Assembly: GCA_021822495.1 (NCBI GenBank)
Contig: JAKAQO010000004.1
Location: 62,001 to 126,000 of the forward strand
Origin: a bacterium
GTDB lineage: Bacteria; Elusimicrobiota; Elusimicrobia; UBA1565; UBA9628
Reading direction: 5' to 3'
DNA: 64,000 nucleotides
Positions 24,701 through 32,516 of the stretch are shown piece after piece. Made by a program: the position numbers and the translations under genes. The stretch's first letter is position 1. Each line of letters begins with the position of its first letter. Under the pieces are notes generated by a model. The model saw only the letters and a program-made list of their open reading frames with translations. It did not search any database and had not been told where the DNA came from.

Positions 24701-26047
24701 CCCACTGGCAAAAGTCCCTTGACTGAGGCTAAGGCTTCCTGTTCCACTCAACAAAAGCCCATTTGCAGACCCTATACAATTACTAGTACTAGTACAAGAA
24801 AGCACTCCTCCAATTTCCGCCCCAGAAACGCTTGTTGATTGGGCTGAGAAAGCAACACCTGTCACCCCTGTCGAGATAATACTCCCGTCATAGGTCCCCC
24901 CAGAAATATAAGTAGTCCCACTACTACTTGAACTTAGATATAAATTAAAACTTACAGAATCACCAGGAGCCAAATAACCGCTACTTGAAGTACTGGAATT
25001 GAGAACCATAGAACCGCCGCTAATTTGGCCGGTCCCAGGTACCGCAGAAACAGGTTGTTTGAGAGGGCAATTTTGGAAATCGGCATCATTAGTAGATCCA
25101 GAGGGATAGGCTTGGACATTGGAGAGTTGAATATTTCCGGTCAAGGATTGAGTTTCATTGGTCGTCACCGTCGCCCGAAAACCAAATTGACCATTGGTTT
25201 TCCCAAAAACCCCTTGGAGATTAATGGAACCGTCCCAGGGAACGCAATAAGGCCCCAAATCCGGGCACCCTGGTTCCCCGCTAATTCCACTTATACATCC
25301 TTGAAACCCGTCAGGAGGAATATATCCAACATTATTAATAAAAAAAGTTCTCAAAGGCGGGGTCGAAGCAGGGTCCAGGGGATTAGAACCATTGGCGTAC
25401 TGAAACACCTCGAATTCCAGGCTGTCAATGGCCATGGGCGCCAGCGGAACGCCGCTTCCGGGCAAAAGCGCTTCGCTTAAATCGTAGCCAATAGAGGCGC
25501 AGAGATAAATCTCATTATTGCAGATGTTCGAGGCCTCATCAGACGGCCACGGAATGAGGGGAATTGACGGGGGAGGGCCACTCGTTTGCGTGGTACCGGA
25601 CATATAACTTTTATCGGCTAGATTTGTGCATTGCGCCGCGCCATACCCCACGCCAGGAGCCCCCGGCTGCCCCGCCTGATCAAACTCAATATGAGGGTCA
25701 TTGGAGATATTTCCAAACCCTGTGTAATAATCTGGGTTGATCGTTGGAGCCCCCGCATAAGTGCCACAAGAGGGAGGCGGGGTGCCAACAATACCGCTAC
25801 AGAGATCCGTTGGAGAAATGGGAATCGGGGGACAAATAAAGTTTGGAACCCCGCCCACGGAATTTTGGACGATGCAGTTTTGATTAACCTGCTGGGTAAA
25901 AATCGCGTCAATAAAAATCTGCTGGGCAAAGGAGAGTTTGCTCCAGAACAACAAGGACGCCGCTAAAATAAAAAGGGGACAGTCCCTTTTTTTCAGAGAA
26001 GGGGACTGTCCCCTTTTTTCACGCGGATGCGGTATTGGAATGCTCAT
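21782..26047 (-). CDS. Giant secreted protein with FlgD-like Ig repeats
   Basis: 1421 residues, signal peptide with hydrophobic core about 27-41. After an N-terminal globular region and a Ser/Gly/Thr-rich stretch (about 330-500) come six repeats of the FlgD Ig type, each ending in a version of WDGxDxxGxxxxxGxY: WDGRYDNG, WDGRDSSG, WDGTDDNG, WPGINSDG, WDGRDNYG, WDGTDLSF. A seventh, C-terminal FlgD-like domain starts at YPNPA and holds VWNKDNEAGRPVAKGIYYVV. It is probably a surface adhesin or exported structural protein. The stop overlaps the PorV gene. The Ser/Gly region has a more AT-rich, repetitive base pattern than the rest. Confidence 0.8.
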   Translation of the reverse strand: MSIPIPHPREKRGQSPSLKKRDCPLFILAASLLFWSKLSFAQQIFIDAIFTQQVNQNCIVQNSVGGVPNFICPPIPISPTDLCSGIVGTPPPSCGTYAGAPTINPDYYTGFGNISNDPHIEFDQAGQPGAPGVGYGAAQCTNLADKSYMSGTTQTSGPPPSIPLIPWPSDEASNICNNEIYLCASIGYDLSEALLPGSGVPLAPMAIDSLEFEVFQYANGSNPLDPASTPPLRTFFINNVGYIPPDGFQGCISGISGEPGCPDLGPYCVPWDGSINLQGVFGKTNGQFGFRATVTTNETQSLTGNIQLSNVQAYPSGSTNDADFQNCPLKQPVSAVPGTGQISGGSMVLNSSTSSSGYLAPGDSVSFNLYLSSSSSGTTYISGGTYDGSIISTGVTGVAFSAQSTSVSGAEIGGVLSCTSTSNCIGSANGLLLSGTGSLSLSQGTFASGTGVAGAIISGTINFSVASGGGTANVSPSNFQYESAGSFTAGCNVLQQPITVNVVDVHVVRSSPTLVGVLTPVAAEPYNLTYRLSEDATMYIDIEHISATNSTGTIVRHLVNGLPRVGEGYPGGTLTNGDAWDGRYDNGDLAPPGNYLAYLQAQNADQYGLDISAPYTYPMSIDPLQITDIAVTPLEGGSTSLAVIGYTLTEAATTFLDIYPPGVQFCSPVVPQGSSQEVVPLSSVNNPVLDISGVNQAISPPKQFYPYMGPCPTSGTIVPNVSPIAHIVQAQPSRTPVIDWWDGRDSSGNLLPDGNYVYVLYGELASQNGYPFNGNANDSRIWTSVAKNGFIPIVRGLVGISQITPTSTVVGSSPPVAGINPFDFTYTLTRDADVKVDIFNEANSSAVVRHLVLGEARSASIPNTEIWDGTDDNGYYVSSGTYLVQLEAWDPAFPSFVSTTTAIFPVDMFRTTNLSVSPLLSGTTATAFINYEESNAMWTGINIYQPGTIIHNVNTSWPPCGQVVQNTPCNDVVASNGVPETPFYQIYGMRSGRLLVSDNWPGINSDGIMVPDGDYPFTLIAQATVPVEGGSIYSTDRIVGFIPVSRGIIGVPIFNVQPTIAKTYYSSQTVELDPFTINFELTRPSSVTINVINDNNPPQVIRNLVFGQSYDGGVPVNAVWDGRDNYGNFPPPNFYTIIMTAQDVASENSLLSLSTSAATISYFPIQIYDLAVSPINLQNQTARIFYQVSEPMKVAILVYRPNTQFPNSNINESYCPQIGSPSPPAYTTNGGIGSLVKVLVSNQPPRQPVETDWDGTDLSFTKVPDGDYTFTVIGSTDDTAIDTITGQLTPGDICELSIDQYIENLPVDRNGSLNPQADFDQNTYAYPNPAYGPTVTFSVWVPFQGDVFMRIYTMAGELVYEHDFGNVPPAYDSPSPLTYVWNKDNEAGRPVAKGIYYVVFQAQETYGNKNFAQTVKKVLIP
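25971..26019. repeat. Paired palindromic repeat, copy pair 2
   Basis: Elements at 25971-25993 (central A, one C lost from the right arm) and 25998-26019 (central T) lie only 4 bases apart. They are read as codons about 10-26 of the giant FlgD-repeat protein, giving KRGQSPSLKKRDCPLF just before its signal-peptide core. Like pair 1 they face each other. Confidence 0.85.
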
Positions 26048-26104
26048 AGCTTTGGCGCAAAGACAGAATAAGATTTTTGTGTTACGAATTTGTGGCGGGA
26101 GGAC

Positions 26105-27730
26105 TCACATTCTCTCCGGAGCGGAAACGCTAATGAGACCTAACCCCTCCTGAATCACCGCGCGAACGCCGGCGCAGAGTCTAAGCCGTGATCGAGAAAG
26201 ATCCAAATTTTTGGGGTCGATGACCCGGCATTTTTCATAAAATGGGTGGAAAAGTCCGGCGAGTTCCAAAATATAGTTGGCCAGAGGATGAGGCGAGAGC
26301 TCTTTTTGAGCATTTTTGAGAATTTCCGGAAACCAGGCCATCTTGACAAGAAGCGCGCGCTCTTCCGGAAAAAGGGACTGTCCCTTTTTTTCAAAAAAGG
26401 GGACTGTCCCCTTTTTAATTCCTTGGCGCTCGGCCTCGTCAAAAATCGAGGAAATCCGCGCATGAACGTATTGGCAATAATAAACCGGGTTTTCTGAAGT
26501 TTGCTTTTTGGCGAGCTCCAAATCAAAATTGAGATGAGAATGAGGGGTTCTTTGAGCGAAAAAAAACCGGCAGGCGTCTTTACCCACCTCATCAATGACT
26601 TCTTTAAGCCGAACAAATTCTCCCGCGCGCTTGGACATTTTAACCGGTTCCTTCCCCCGAAAAAGAAGAATCAACTGATGGACAATGGCTTCAAAAGATT
26701 CTTCTGGATGTCCAAGCGCTTTAATTGCCGCCTTCATCCGCGGAACATATCCGTGATGATCGGCGCCTAAAATATCAATGAGCCTTTCAAACCCGCGGGA
26801 ATATTTATTTTCGTGATAGGCGATATCGGCCAAAAAATAACTGGGTCTTCCGTCTTGCCGAATAAGCACTCGGTCCTTGTCGTCTTCGGAAGAGGCGGAA
26901 GTCCCCAGCCAGGTCGCGCCGTCTTTTTGATAGACCATCCCGCGCTTTTTGAGAAGCTCCAAAGTTTTTTCCAGGGCTTTTGACTCATGAAGTTCGGACT
27001 CCCGAAACCAGCGGTCGAAAGAAACCCCGAAGGCCTTCATATCGTCTTGGTGACTTTTGAGAAGAACCGCGATTCCTTCCGCCGCGAGCTTTTCCTCCGT
27101 CCAGGAATCCGCCTCCGATGGAAAAGATTTCGCCAATTCCGCCACGTAATCCCCATGATATCCGTCTTCCGAAACTTCTTGGCCATGCCGCCTGGCCCAG
27201 AGAGATTTACCGAATTTTTGAATCTGATTTCCCGCGTCGTTGACGTAATATTCAGCGCTCGCCTCATGCCCCAAACGCCGGAGAATGCGAACCAAGGAAT
27301 CTCCCAAGGCTCCGCCCCGGCCGGAAGCCAAATGAAGAGGCCCGGTGGGATTGGCGGAAACAAATTCAATTAAAATTTTTTGCGGGATTAAATTTTCATC
27401 CCGGCCATAAGAACTCGGAGATTGAACGATTGTCCCCAGATTCTCCCACAAAATTTCTTCTGAAAGAGTCAGATTGACAAAGCCTGGCAAGGCGGCTTCG
27501 GCCCGCTCAATTTCATCCAAACCAGAAAGAACTTTTGCCAATTCTTCCGCCAAAGACAGAGGATTTTTTTTATTTATTTTCGCAATCTGAAGCGGACAAA
27601 CAAGACTCAAATCGGCTTTCACATGGGGAGGCGCCAAGGTCAAGGTCAACTCCTCGGGAAGGGTCAAGGACTGAGCCTTGGCCCAAGAGCGAATTTTTTG
27701 TTCGAGTTTTATTCGAAAAGAATTGATCAC
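26105..27730 (-). CDS. argS: Arginyl-tRNA synthetase
   Basis: Class I synthetase charging tRNA-Arg. SANPTGPLHLASGRGGALGD contains the HIGH-equivalent (HLAS), PVKMSKRAGEFV the KMSKR loop, and YCQYVHARISSIFDEAE opens the DALR anticodon-binding domain. GTG at 27730 overlaps the rsfS stop (GTGA) and gives 541 residues with a normal N-terminus; an ATG 39 bases upstream has no better support. Residues about 438-455 (KKGTVPFFEKKGQSLF) are encoded by a palindromic repeat pair in the loop before the conserved EERALL helix. Confidence 0.95.
   Translation of the reverse strand: MINSFRIKLEQKIRSWAKAQSLTLPEELTLTLAPPHVKADLSLVCPLQIAKINKKNPLSLAEELAKVLSGLDEIERAEAALPGFVNLTLSEEILWENLGTIVQSPSSYGRDENLIPQKILIEFVSANPTGPLHLASGRGGALGDSLVRILRRLGHEASAEYYVNDAGNQIQKFGKSLWARRHGQEVSEDGYHGDYVAELAKSFPSEADSWTEEKLAAEGIAVLLKSHQDDMKAFGVSFDRWFRESELHESKALEKTLELLKKRGMVYQKDGATWLGTSASSEDDKDRVLIRQDGRPSYFLADIAYHENKYSRGFERLIDILGADHHGYVPRMKAAIKALGHPEESFEAIVHQLILLFRGKEPVKMSKRAGEFVRLKEVIDEVGKDACRFFFAQRTPHSHLNFDLELAKKQTSENPVYYCQYVHARISSIFDEAERQGIKKGTVPFFEKKGQSLFPEERALLVKMAWFPEILKNAQKELSPHPLANYILELAGLFHPFYEKCRVIDPKNLDLSRSRLRLCAGVRAVIQEGLGLISVSAPERM
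26369..26416. repeat. Paired palindromic repeat, copy pair 3, inside argS
   Basis: Elements at 26369-26391 (GGGAC-T-GTCCC) and 26393-26416 (GGGGAC-T-GTCCCC) are separated by one base. Here both central bases are T, so unlike pairs 1 and 2 they point the same way. They sit in frame in the anticodon-binding domain of argS. Confidence 0.85.
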
Positions 27731-28107
27731 CGAAGCGCCTTGGACGCGCGGGAATTTTCCGTTTCCCAATCAACGACCGGAGAACCGGAATAAAGTTTTT
27801 CCAGCATATAAAAAGAACGCGTTTCCGCCGTCATGATATGGACCATGAGACCGCCAAAGTCTAGGACCCGCCAATGATCGGAAGCGGGTTTGGCCCGGTG
27901 AAGACAAAGAACTCCCTCGGCTTTAAGTTTTTCTTTAATTTCCCATTCCAAAAGTTCAAGATGTGGCCGGGAAGTGGCGGTCACAAACAGCCAATAATCA
28001 GCCAAGGAATTTTTTTTACCGGGACGCAAGAGAACAATGTCTTCCCCTTTTTTTTCCGAGACCACTTGAGCCGCCAATACGGCCAGTTCCTTAAATCGCT
28101 TAGCCAT
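27727..28107 (-). CDS. rsfS: Ribosomal silencing factor RsfS
   Basis: A 126-residue RsfS/YbeB protein that binds L14 and blocks joining of ribosomal subunits when nutrients are scarce. DYWLFVTATSRPHLELLE, then SDHWRVLDFGGLMVHIM, are the family signatures. Its ATG shares a base with the pilT stop (TAATG), and its stop overlaps argS. The nadD-yqeK-rsfS neighbourhood is common in bacteria and is kept here with pilT and a LytR_C gene inserted. Confidence 0.95.
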   Translation of the reverse strand: MAKRFKELAVLAAQVVSEKKGEDIVLLRPGKKNSLADYWLFVTATSRPHLELLEWEIKEKLKAEGVLCLHRAKPASDHWRVLDFGGLMVHIMTAETRSFYMLEKLYSGSPVVDWETENSRASKALR

Positions 28108-29183
28108 TATTCGTTCGTCCTCGGCGGGAGGCCCGCCAACTGCCGGAAAGAATCCGGGGTTCGCGCTTTTTCAAGAGCCGCCTCCGCGGAAACGATTCCT
28201 TTTTTAACTAATTCTGCCAGGGACTTATCCATCGAAATCATTCCGGTTTTTGCCCCGGTCTCAATGGAACCGTAAATCAAATGCGTTTTTCCCTCGCGAA
28301 TTAAATTCGAGATCGCGGGATTAACGACCATAATCTCCCGCGCCGCGGCGCGACCCTGCTTGTCTTTCGTGGGAACCAGGGTTTGGGCGACGACGCCGCG
28401 CAAGACGGTAGAGAGTTGCACCCGAATCTGGGCTTGTTGATGGGGCGGAAAAACGTCAATCATGCGGTCAATGGTCGAGGCGCAGTCCTGGGTGTGAAGA
28501 GTCGCGAAACACAAATGTCCGGTTTCAGCCACGGTCACCGCCAGTTGAATGGTCTCCAAATCCCGAAGTTCGCCGACCAAAATCACATCCGGGTCTTCCC
28601 GCAGAGCCGATTTTAAAGCCGAGGCAAAAGATTTCGTATTTTGCCCCACTTCCCGTTGACGAAAAATTGCCTGTTTCGGCTCATAGACAAATTCGATGGG
28701 GTCTTCGACCGTCAAAATATGCACCGGAGATTTTTGATTGATAAGTTCAATCAAACACGCAAGGGTGGTTGATTTTCCAGACCCCGTCGGGCCCGTGACG
28801 AGCACCAGCCCCCGGTCCAGACTCGCGAAACGCGCGACTGACTCCGGGAGATTAATCTCTTCTGGCTTCGGTATTTTAGAAGAAATCACGCGCATCACCG
28901 CCTCGACCCCATTTTTCTGGACAAAAGCGTTCACGCGAAAACGAGACAAACCCGAAGCGCTAAAAGAACAGTCCAATTCCCAGTTGGCTTCAAATTTGGC
29001 CCGCTGTTCATCATAAAGAATTGAATAGACAAGCCTTTTTGATTCTTCCGCGCTCAAAACCGGAAAGCCGGGAACTTCTTTCATTTCTCCATGCAAACGC
29101 ATCATCGGCGGCTTTCCAATCACCAAATGAGCGTCGGAAGCCCCGGCGGCGACGACGACTTTGAGTATTTCAATGAGTTCCAT
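28107..29183 (-). CDS. pilT: Type IV pilus retraction ATPase PilT
   Basis: A 358-residue hexameric ATPase. The N-terminal PAS-like domain starts GASDAHLVIGKPPMMRLHG. Walker A GPTGSGKSTTLACLIE, Asp box TVEDPIEFVYEPKQ, Walker B DVILVGELRDLETIQLA and His box ETGHLCFATLHTQD are all intact. PilT-type proteins pull type IVa pili back, which drives twitching. The Tad locus nearby has its own ATPase, so a separate type IVa system probably exists outside the window. Confidence 0.95.
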   Translation of the reverse strand: MELIEILKVVVAAGASDAHLVIGKPPMMRLHGEMKEVPGFPVLSAEESKRLVYSILYDEQRAKFEANWELDCSFSASGLSRFRVNAFVQKNGVEAVMRVISSKIPKPEEINLPESVARFASLDRGLVLVTGPTGSGKSTTLACLIELINQKSPVHILTVEDPIEFVYEPKQAIFRQREVGQNTKSFASALKSALREDPDVILVGELRDLETIQLAVTVAETGHLCFATLHTQDCASTIDRMIDVFPPHQQAQIRVQLSTVLRGVVAQTLVPTKDKQGRAAAREIMVVNPAISNLIREGKTHLIYGSIETGAKTGMISMDKSLAELVKKGIVSAEAALEKARTPDSFRQLAGLPPRTNE

Positions 29184-29960
29184 TTAACCTCTTCTCCCAA
29201 AAAATAAATCCCGCCAAATGCGCTTGATACTCAAAGAGCGATTTCCCTCGCTCAATGAACAATCTGCGGCTAAAAACACGCTGACATCAACTAAATCCTT
29301 TGAATCAACCAAGGTTTCTTCCCGGGCCCGAGAACACCCCAAGGCTTTCCAAACCTGCCAGGCCGCCGCCGGGTTTCCTGTCCGGTCATAGACGACGGTC
29401 TGGGCAAAAGTTTCCGCAGAATTACCCACGCCCACCACATCCACGCCGTTTAATCTTAGAACTTTCTCGGCCTTGAATGCGAGTCCGGGGGTTTGAGATG
29501 CGTTCATGATTTCGGTCGCCACCGCGCGGCTTAAGTCGTTTGGAGGCGGATAAAGAAGCCTGGCTGCGAGTTCCTGATCGGTTTTTGGATTTCCGGAAAG
29601 AGAAACCAAGTCCACGCGGTCCGCTCTTAAAGCCCGCGTTTTCATTTGCCACAAAAAACGGTCCAGGGCGCCGTTCAAGGATCGCGGAGAGTTTCTCCAG
29701 TCATGGACCTCGACGCCAAGACCTTTCAAAATATCTTCCATTTCCCGTCTTTGAGGCGCGGAGGCGGGAATCTTCTCAAGCCTTGATTCTCCGCGCAAAA
29801 TGCGAAATCCCTTTGCGGTTTCAACCACCCAAGGCCTTCCAGCGCGCAAACTTTGAGACATGGGAGAAAAAAATTCAATCAGGGCCATGGACGCTAAAAC
29901 CACGACACAGATAACCGCCAAGACTCTCTCGGTCAAAATTAAAGAATCATTGAATTCCAT
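29184..29960 (-). CDS. Membrane-anchored protein with LytR C-terminal (LytR_C) domain
   Basis: 258 residues with one N-terminal TM (about 10-32) and a C-terminal LytR_C-like domain (about 150-240): EIMNASQTPGLAFKAEKVLR, then VVGVGNSAETFAQTVVYDR and AAAWQVWKALGC. The catalytic LytR-CpsA-Psr domain is absent. Its role is unknown; family members are linked to the cell envelope. It overlaps nadD by 22 bases and abuts pilT, so it is co-expressed with both. Confidence 0.7.
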   Translation of the reverse strand: MEFNDSLILTERVLAVICVVVLASMALIEFFSPMSQSLRAGRPWVVETAKGFRILRGESRLEKIPASAPQRREMEDILKGLGVEVHDWRNSPRSLNGALDRFLWQMKTRALRADRVDLVSLSGNPKTDQELAARLLYPPPNDLSRAVATEIMNASQTPGLAFKAEKVLRLNGVDVVGVGNSAETFAQTVVYDRTGNPAAAWQVWKALGCSRAREETLVDSKDLVDVSVFLAADCSLSEGNRSLSIKRIWRDLFFGRRG

Positions 29961-31051
29961 ATTTTAATAGAAAGCGGGTGAATCCAGCCTTTAAGAGACA
30001 CGGCATATCGGATTTTTGCGTTCACGCATTCCAAGAAAGCTTGTTCGGGGTTTTCCGCCGCCAAACTCCTTAAACGCGCGGCCTCGGAATAATTCCGGTC
30101 TTCCGAGCAAGCGTCCGATACATAAATCAAACGCTCAAGAGCGCCCATCTTCAAAGCCCCCAGGGTGTGATTACGGATTGCGCTAAGAACCCGTGCGTTT
30201 TGAACTTTAAACCTTTGTCTCGCCAAATCTTCGCTGATATAGGCGTGAAGAAGAACCGGCTGAAGACTCGCCATTTCCTGAAAGAGCGGAATTTTCAAGC
30301 GCCGTTTCTGACAATAGGATTTCATTTCCGAGACAGAAACGCTTCGTCCCGCATCATGCAAAAGCCCGGCCAAAGCCGCCTCGAAAGAATGAGCCTTCCA
30401 GACAGGAGCAAGTCTGCGCGCAAGACGAGCGACAGATAAAGTGTGAAGAAAACGTTCGGGTTTTAAAATTTTTCTAAGCGTCGGGATAATCGAAGTTCCG
30501 TAAAGCCCGCGTTTAAAAATAAAACTAAGAACCTTTGAGTCTACTTTTGAAGAGACGTCTTCCCCCATCAATAAACTTTCCCGCAATTCTGTCGAGGAAA
30601 CTTCCGGCATCGGTTTTTTAAGCCCGTTAAAAAACGGCGGGATTTTTCCCTGACGCGGAGGGCGCATCGCCGTCCACCAATGGGCCAATTCCCGAAGCCG
30701 AGGAGGGTTTTTCCAATCGTTAAAACGCGCGGCCAAATCCGAGCCGATCACGAAATGGATTTCTGAACCTGGATTTTCCTTTTTTAGGCGGCTTAAAATA
30801 TCCACCGTATAAACCCGACGCCGCGCGCGCATTTCAATTCGGCTAATCTCAGAACCGAGAAAAGCGAGTTTCGCCATCAGAAACCGATCACCAGGCAAAG
30901 CCCAGGAATTTTCTTTCCACGGCGAATGGTAAGCTGGAATCACGAGAACCCGCGCCGGACTGATTTTTTCTCTCGCGGCATCCAAAAGCGCTTGGTGGCC
31001 GCGATGCGGCGGGTCAAAACTTCCGCCAAAGACGAGAATTCTTTCCTTCAT
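29939..31051 (-). CDS. nadD: NadD-YqeK fusion: nicotinate-nucleotide adenylyltransferase plus HD phosphohydrolase
   Basis: Residues 1-185 are NadD, which adenylates nicotinate mononucleotide in NAD synthesis: GGSFDPPHRGHQALL is the nucleotidyltransferase HxGH region and EVSSTELRESL the C-terminal ISSTxIR-like motif. Residues 195-370 are a YqeK-like HD domain with RFLHTLSVARLARRLA and AGLLHDAGR giving the metal His and HD residues. YqeK proteins hydrolyse diadenosine tetraphosphate and usually follow nadD as a separate gene. The 370 residues are without frameshift. It heads the run nadD-lytR_C-pilT-rsfS-argS. Confidence 0.93.
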   Translation of the reverse strand: MKERILVFGGSFDPPHRGHQALLDAAREKISPARVLVIPAYHSPWKENSWALPGDRFLMAKLAFLGSEISRIEMRARRRVYTVDILSRLKKENPGSEIHFVIGSDLAARFNDWKNPPRLRELAHWWTAMRPPRQGKIPPFFNGLKKPMPEVSSTELRESLLMGEDVSSKVDSKVLSFIFKRGLYGTSIIPTLRKILKPERFLHTLSVARLARRLAPVWKAHSFEAALAGLLHDAGRSVSVSEMKSYCQKRRLKIPLFQEMASLQPVLLHAYISEDLARQRFKVQNARVLSAIRNHTLGALKMGALERLIYVSDACSEDRNYSEAARLRSLAAENPEQAFLECVNAKIRYAVSLKGWIHPLSIKIWNSMIL

Positions 31052-31077
31052 TTTTCAAATGATACAATTATTGTCTA

Positions 31078-31124
31078 AGGGCTGGTGACGACCCAAATGT
31101 CCATATTATTTCGTCACCAGCCCT
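31078..31124. repeat. 14-bp perfect inverted repeat between nadD and the GT4 gene
   Basis: AGGGCTGGTGACGA (31078-31091) and TCGTCACCAGCCCT (31111-31124) are perfect inverted copies around a 19-base AT-rich loop, in the 82-base divergent gap. The right arm ends just before the AAGG ribosome site of the rightward gene. There is no T-tract. It may be a protein-binding operator or an mRNA hairpin masking the start of translation. Confidence 0.7.
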
Positions 31125-31133
31125 AAGGCCTTC

Positions 31134-32516
31134 ATGAGGAAAAAAATTATCTTCGTCGCCGCGCATTTGGGATACCCTATGGATAAAACTCCCTTGGGCG
31201 GCGGCGCCATGGTCGGAGTTCATCTCTCCAGGCTTTTAGGCGCGCAAAAAAATCGCGATTTTGATTTTGTTTGCCTTGGTTCCGGGCCCGAATCTCCGCA
31301 CGAAGAAGTTTCCTATGTGGCGCTCAAACCCCCGCTTTTTCCGGGAGAACATATTTCGCTCCTTTCTGAATTCCGCTACGCCCGGTTTTCTCGTTGGTTT
31401 GAGAAAAAAACCACGCGCTGGATATTAGACCGGATGTCGGAGTTTGACCCCCAAAATACCTGCGTCATCATCAATGACATCTCCGAATCTCCCGAGGTTC
31501 AGGCTCTGGCGCGAAAAGGATATCCCATTTTGTCTCTTTGGCATGTGGACGTGGTCGATTATTTTAATCGCCTTTATCTCAAGGAAGCGATTCCGGGGCG
31601 CTGGCTCACCACGGGATACGAAAAATTTAGAACGGCTAGGGCTGGACGCTTTTTTCCCGATATTCTCAAACTCGTTTTTGAAAAAGAGCGGGAAGTAACG
31701 GCCTGGTCAAGAAAACTTATCTTTCCATCCCGGATCATGAAAGAAAGAGCCGAGGTCCTTTACCGCGATATTTTTTCCACCGGAGAATTGTCCGCCAAAA
31801 GCGTGGTTCTTCCCTGGGGAACGTGGCCCGAGGAAATCAATCTAGACGAGATGCTTGAGGAAATACAAAAAACATCTCAAAAATATCAACTCTCAAAAGA
31901 AAACTATGTCCTTTTAACCGTCAGCCGCATCTCTCCTGAAAAGGGTTTGGATATTTTGCTTGAGTCTCTTCAAATTCTTGAAAAAAAGCGCCCGGAACTG
32001 GCGCGGGAAATTCGTCTATTTATCTGCGGAGAAGCGGCTTTTATGCGCGGGCATGCTTACGCCGAAAAGGTGCGCCGCTTGGCGCGCGGCCTTAAGCTTG
32101 CGCGCGTCTTTTTCCCGGGATATTTGACGCCGCTTCAAAAAAAAGCGTTTTTTAGCGTTTCCGATCTTTTCATCTCGCCCTCAACCCATGAAAGCTATGG
32201 GCTCACCATTGTCGAGGCCATGGCCGGGGGATGCCCTATTTTAGCCAGCGATCATTACGGGGCCAGGGATTTGATTTCGCCGGAATTTGGAAGAATCGCG
32301 CCTTACTCCGGAGAGAAAACGCCAAAAGCCTCTCTCGCTTTCGCTTTAGAAGATCTTCTTATGGATAAGCCCGCGCTAAAAAAAATGCGCGTTCGTTCAC
32401 AAAAGGCGGCTTCCCAAATGCGTTTTGAAAACGCCGCTCAAAAAATCGCTGAACTCGCGCTCATTGAATTAAGTCAAGCCGATCAGAATGAAGATCAATT
32501 GGAGACTCCCTTATGA
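31134..32516 (+). CDS. GT4-type glycosyltransferase
   Basis: A 460-residue GT-B glycosyltransferase, probably building surface polysaccharide on the cytoplasmic face of the membrane. The N-terminal domain has the [14 protein letters not shown] loop. The C-terminal glycosyltransferase group 1 domain runs from about 250, with [27 protein letters not shown] and [19 protein letters not shown], the E(x)7E region binding the nucleotide sugar. It is first in a + strand operon whose next gene overlaps it by ATGA. Donor and acceptor are unknown. Confidence 0.88.
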   Translation: MRKKIIFVAAHLGYPMDKTPLGGGAMVGVHLSRLLGAQKNRDFDFVCLGSGPESPHEEVSYVALKPPLFPGEHISLLSEFRYARFSRWFEKKTTRWILDRMSEFDPQNTCVIINDISESPEVQALARKGYPILSLWHVDVVDYFNRLYLKEAIPGRWLTTGYEKFRTARAGRFFPDILKLVFEKEREVTAWSRKLIFPSRIMKERAEVLYRDIFSTGELSAKSVVLPWGTWPEEINLDEMLEEIQKTSQKYQLSKENYVLLTVSRISPEKGLDILLESLQILEKKRPELAREIRLFICGEAAFMRGHAYAEKVRRLARGLKLARVFFPGYLTPLQKKAFFSVSDLFISPSTHESYGLTIVEAMAGGCPILASDHYGARDLISPEFGRIAPYSGEKTPKASLAFALEDLLMDKPALKKMRVRSQKAASQMRFENAAQKIAELALIELSQADQNEDQLETPL

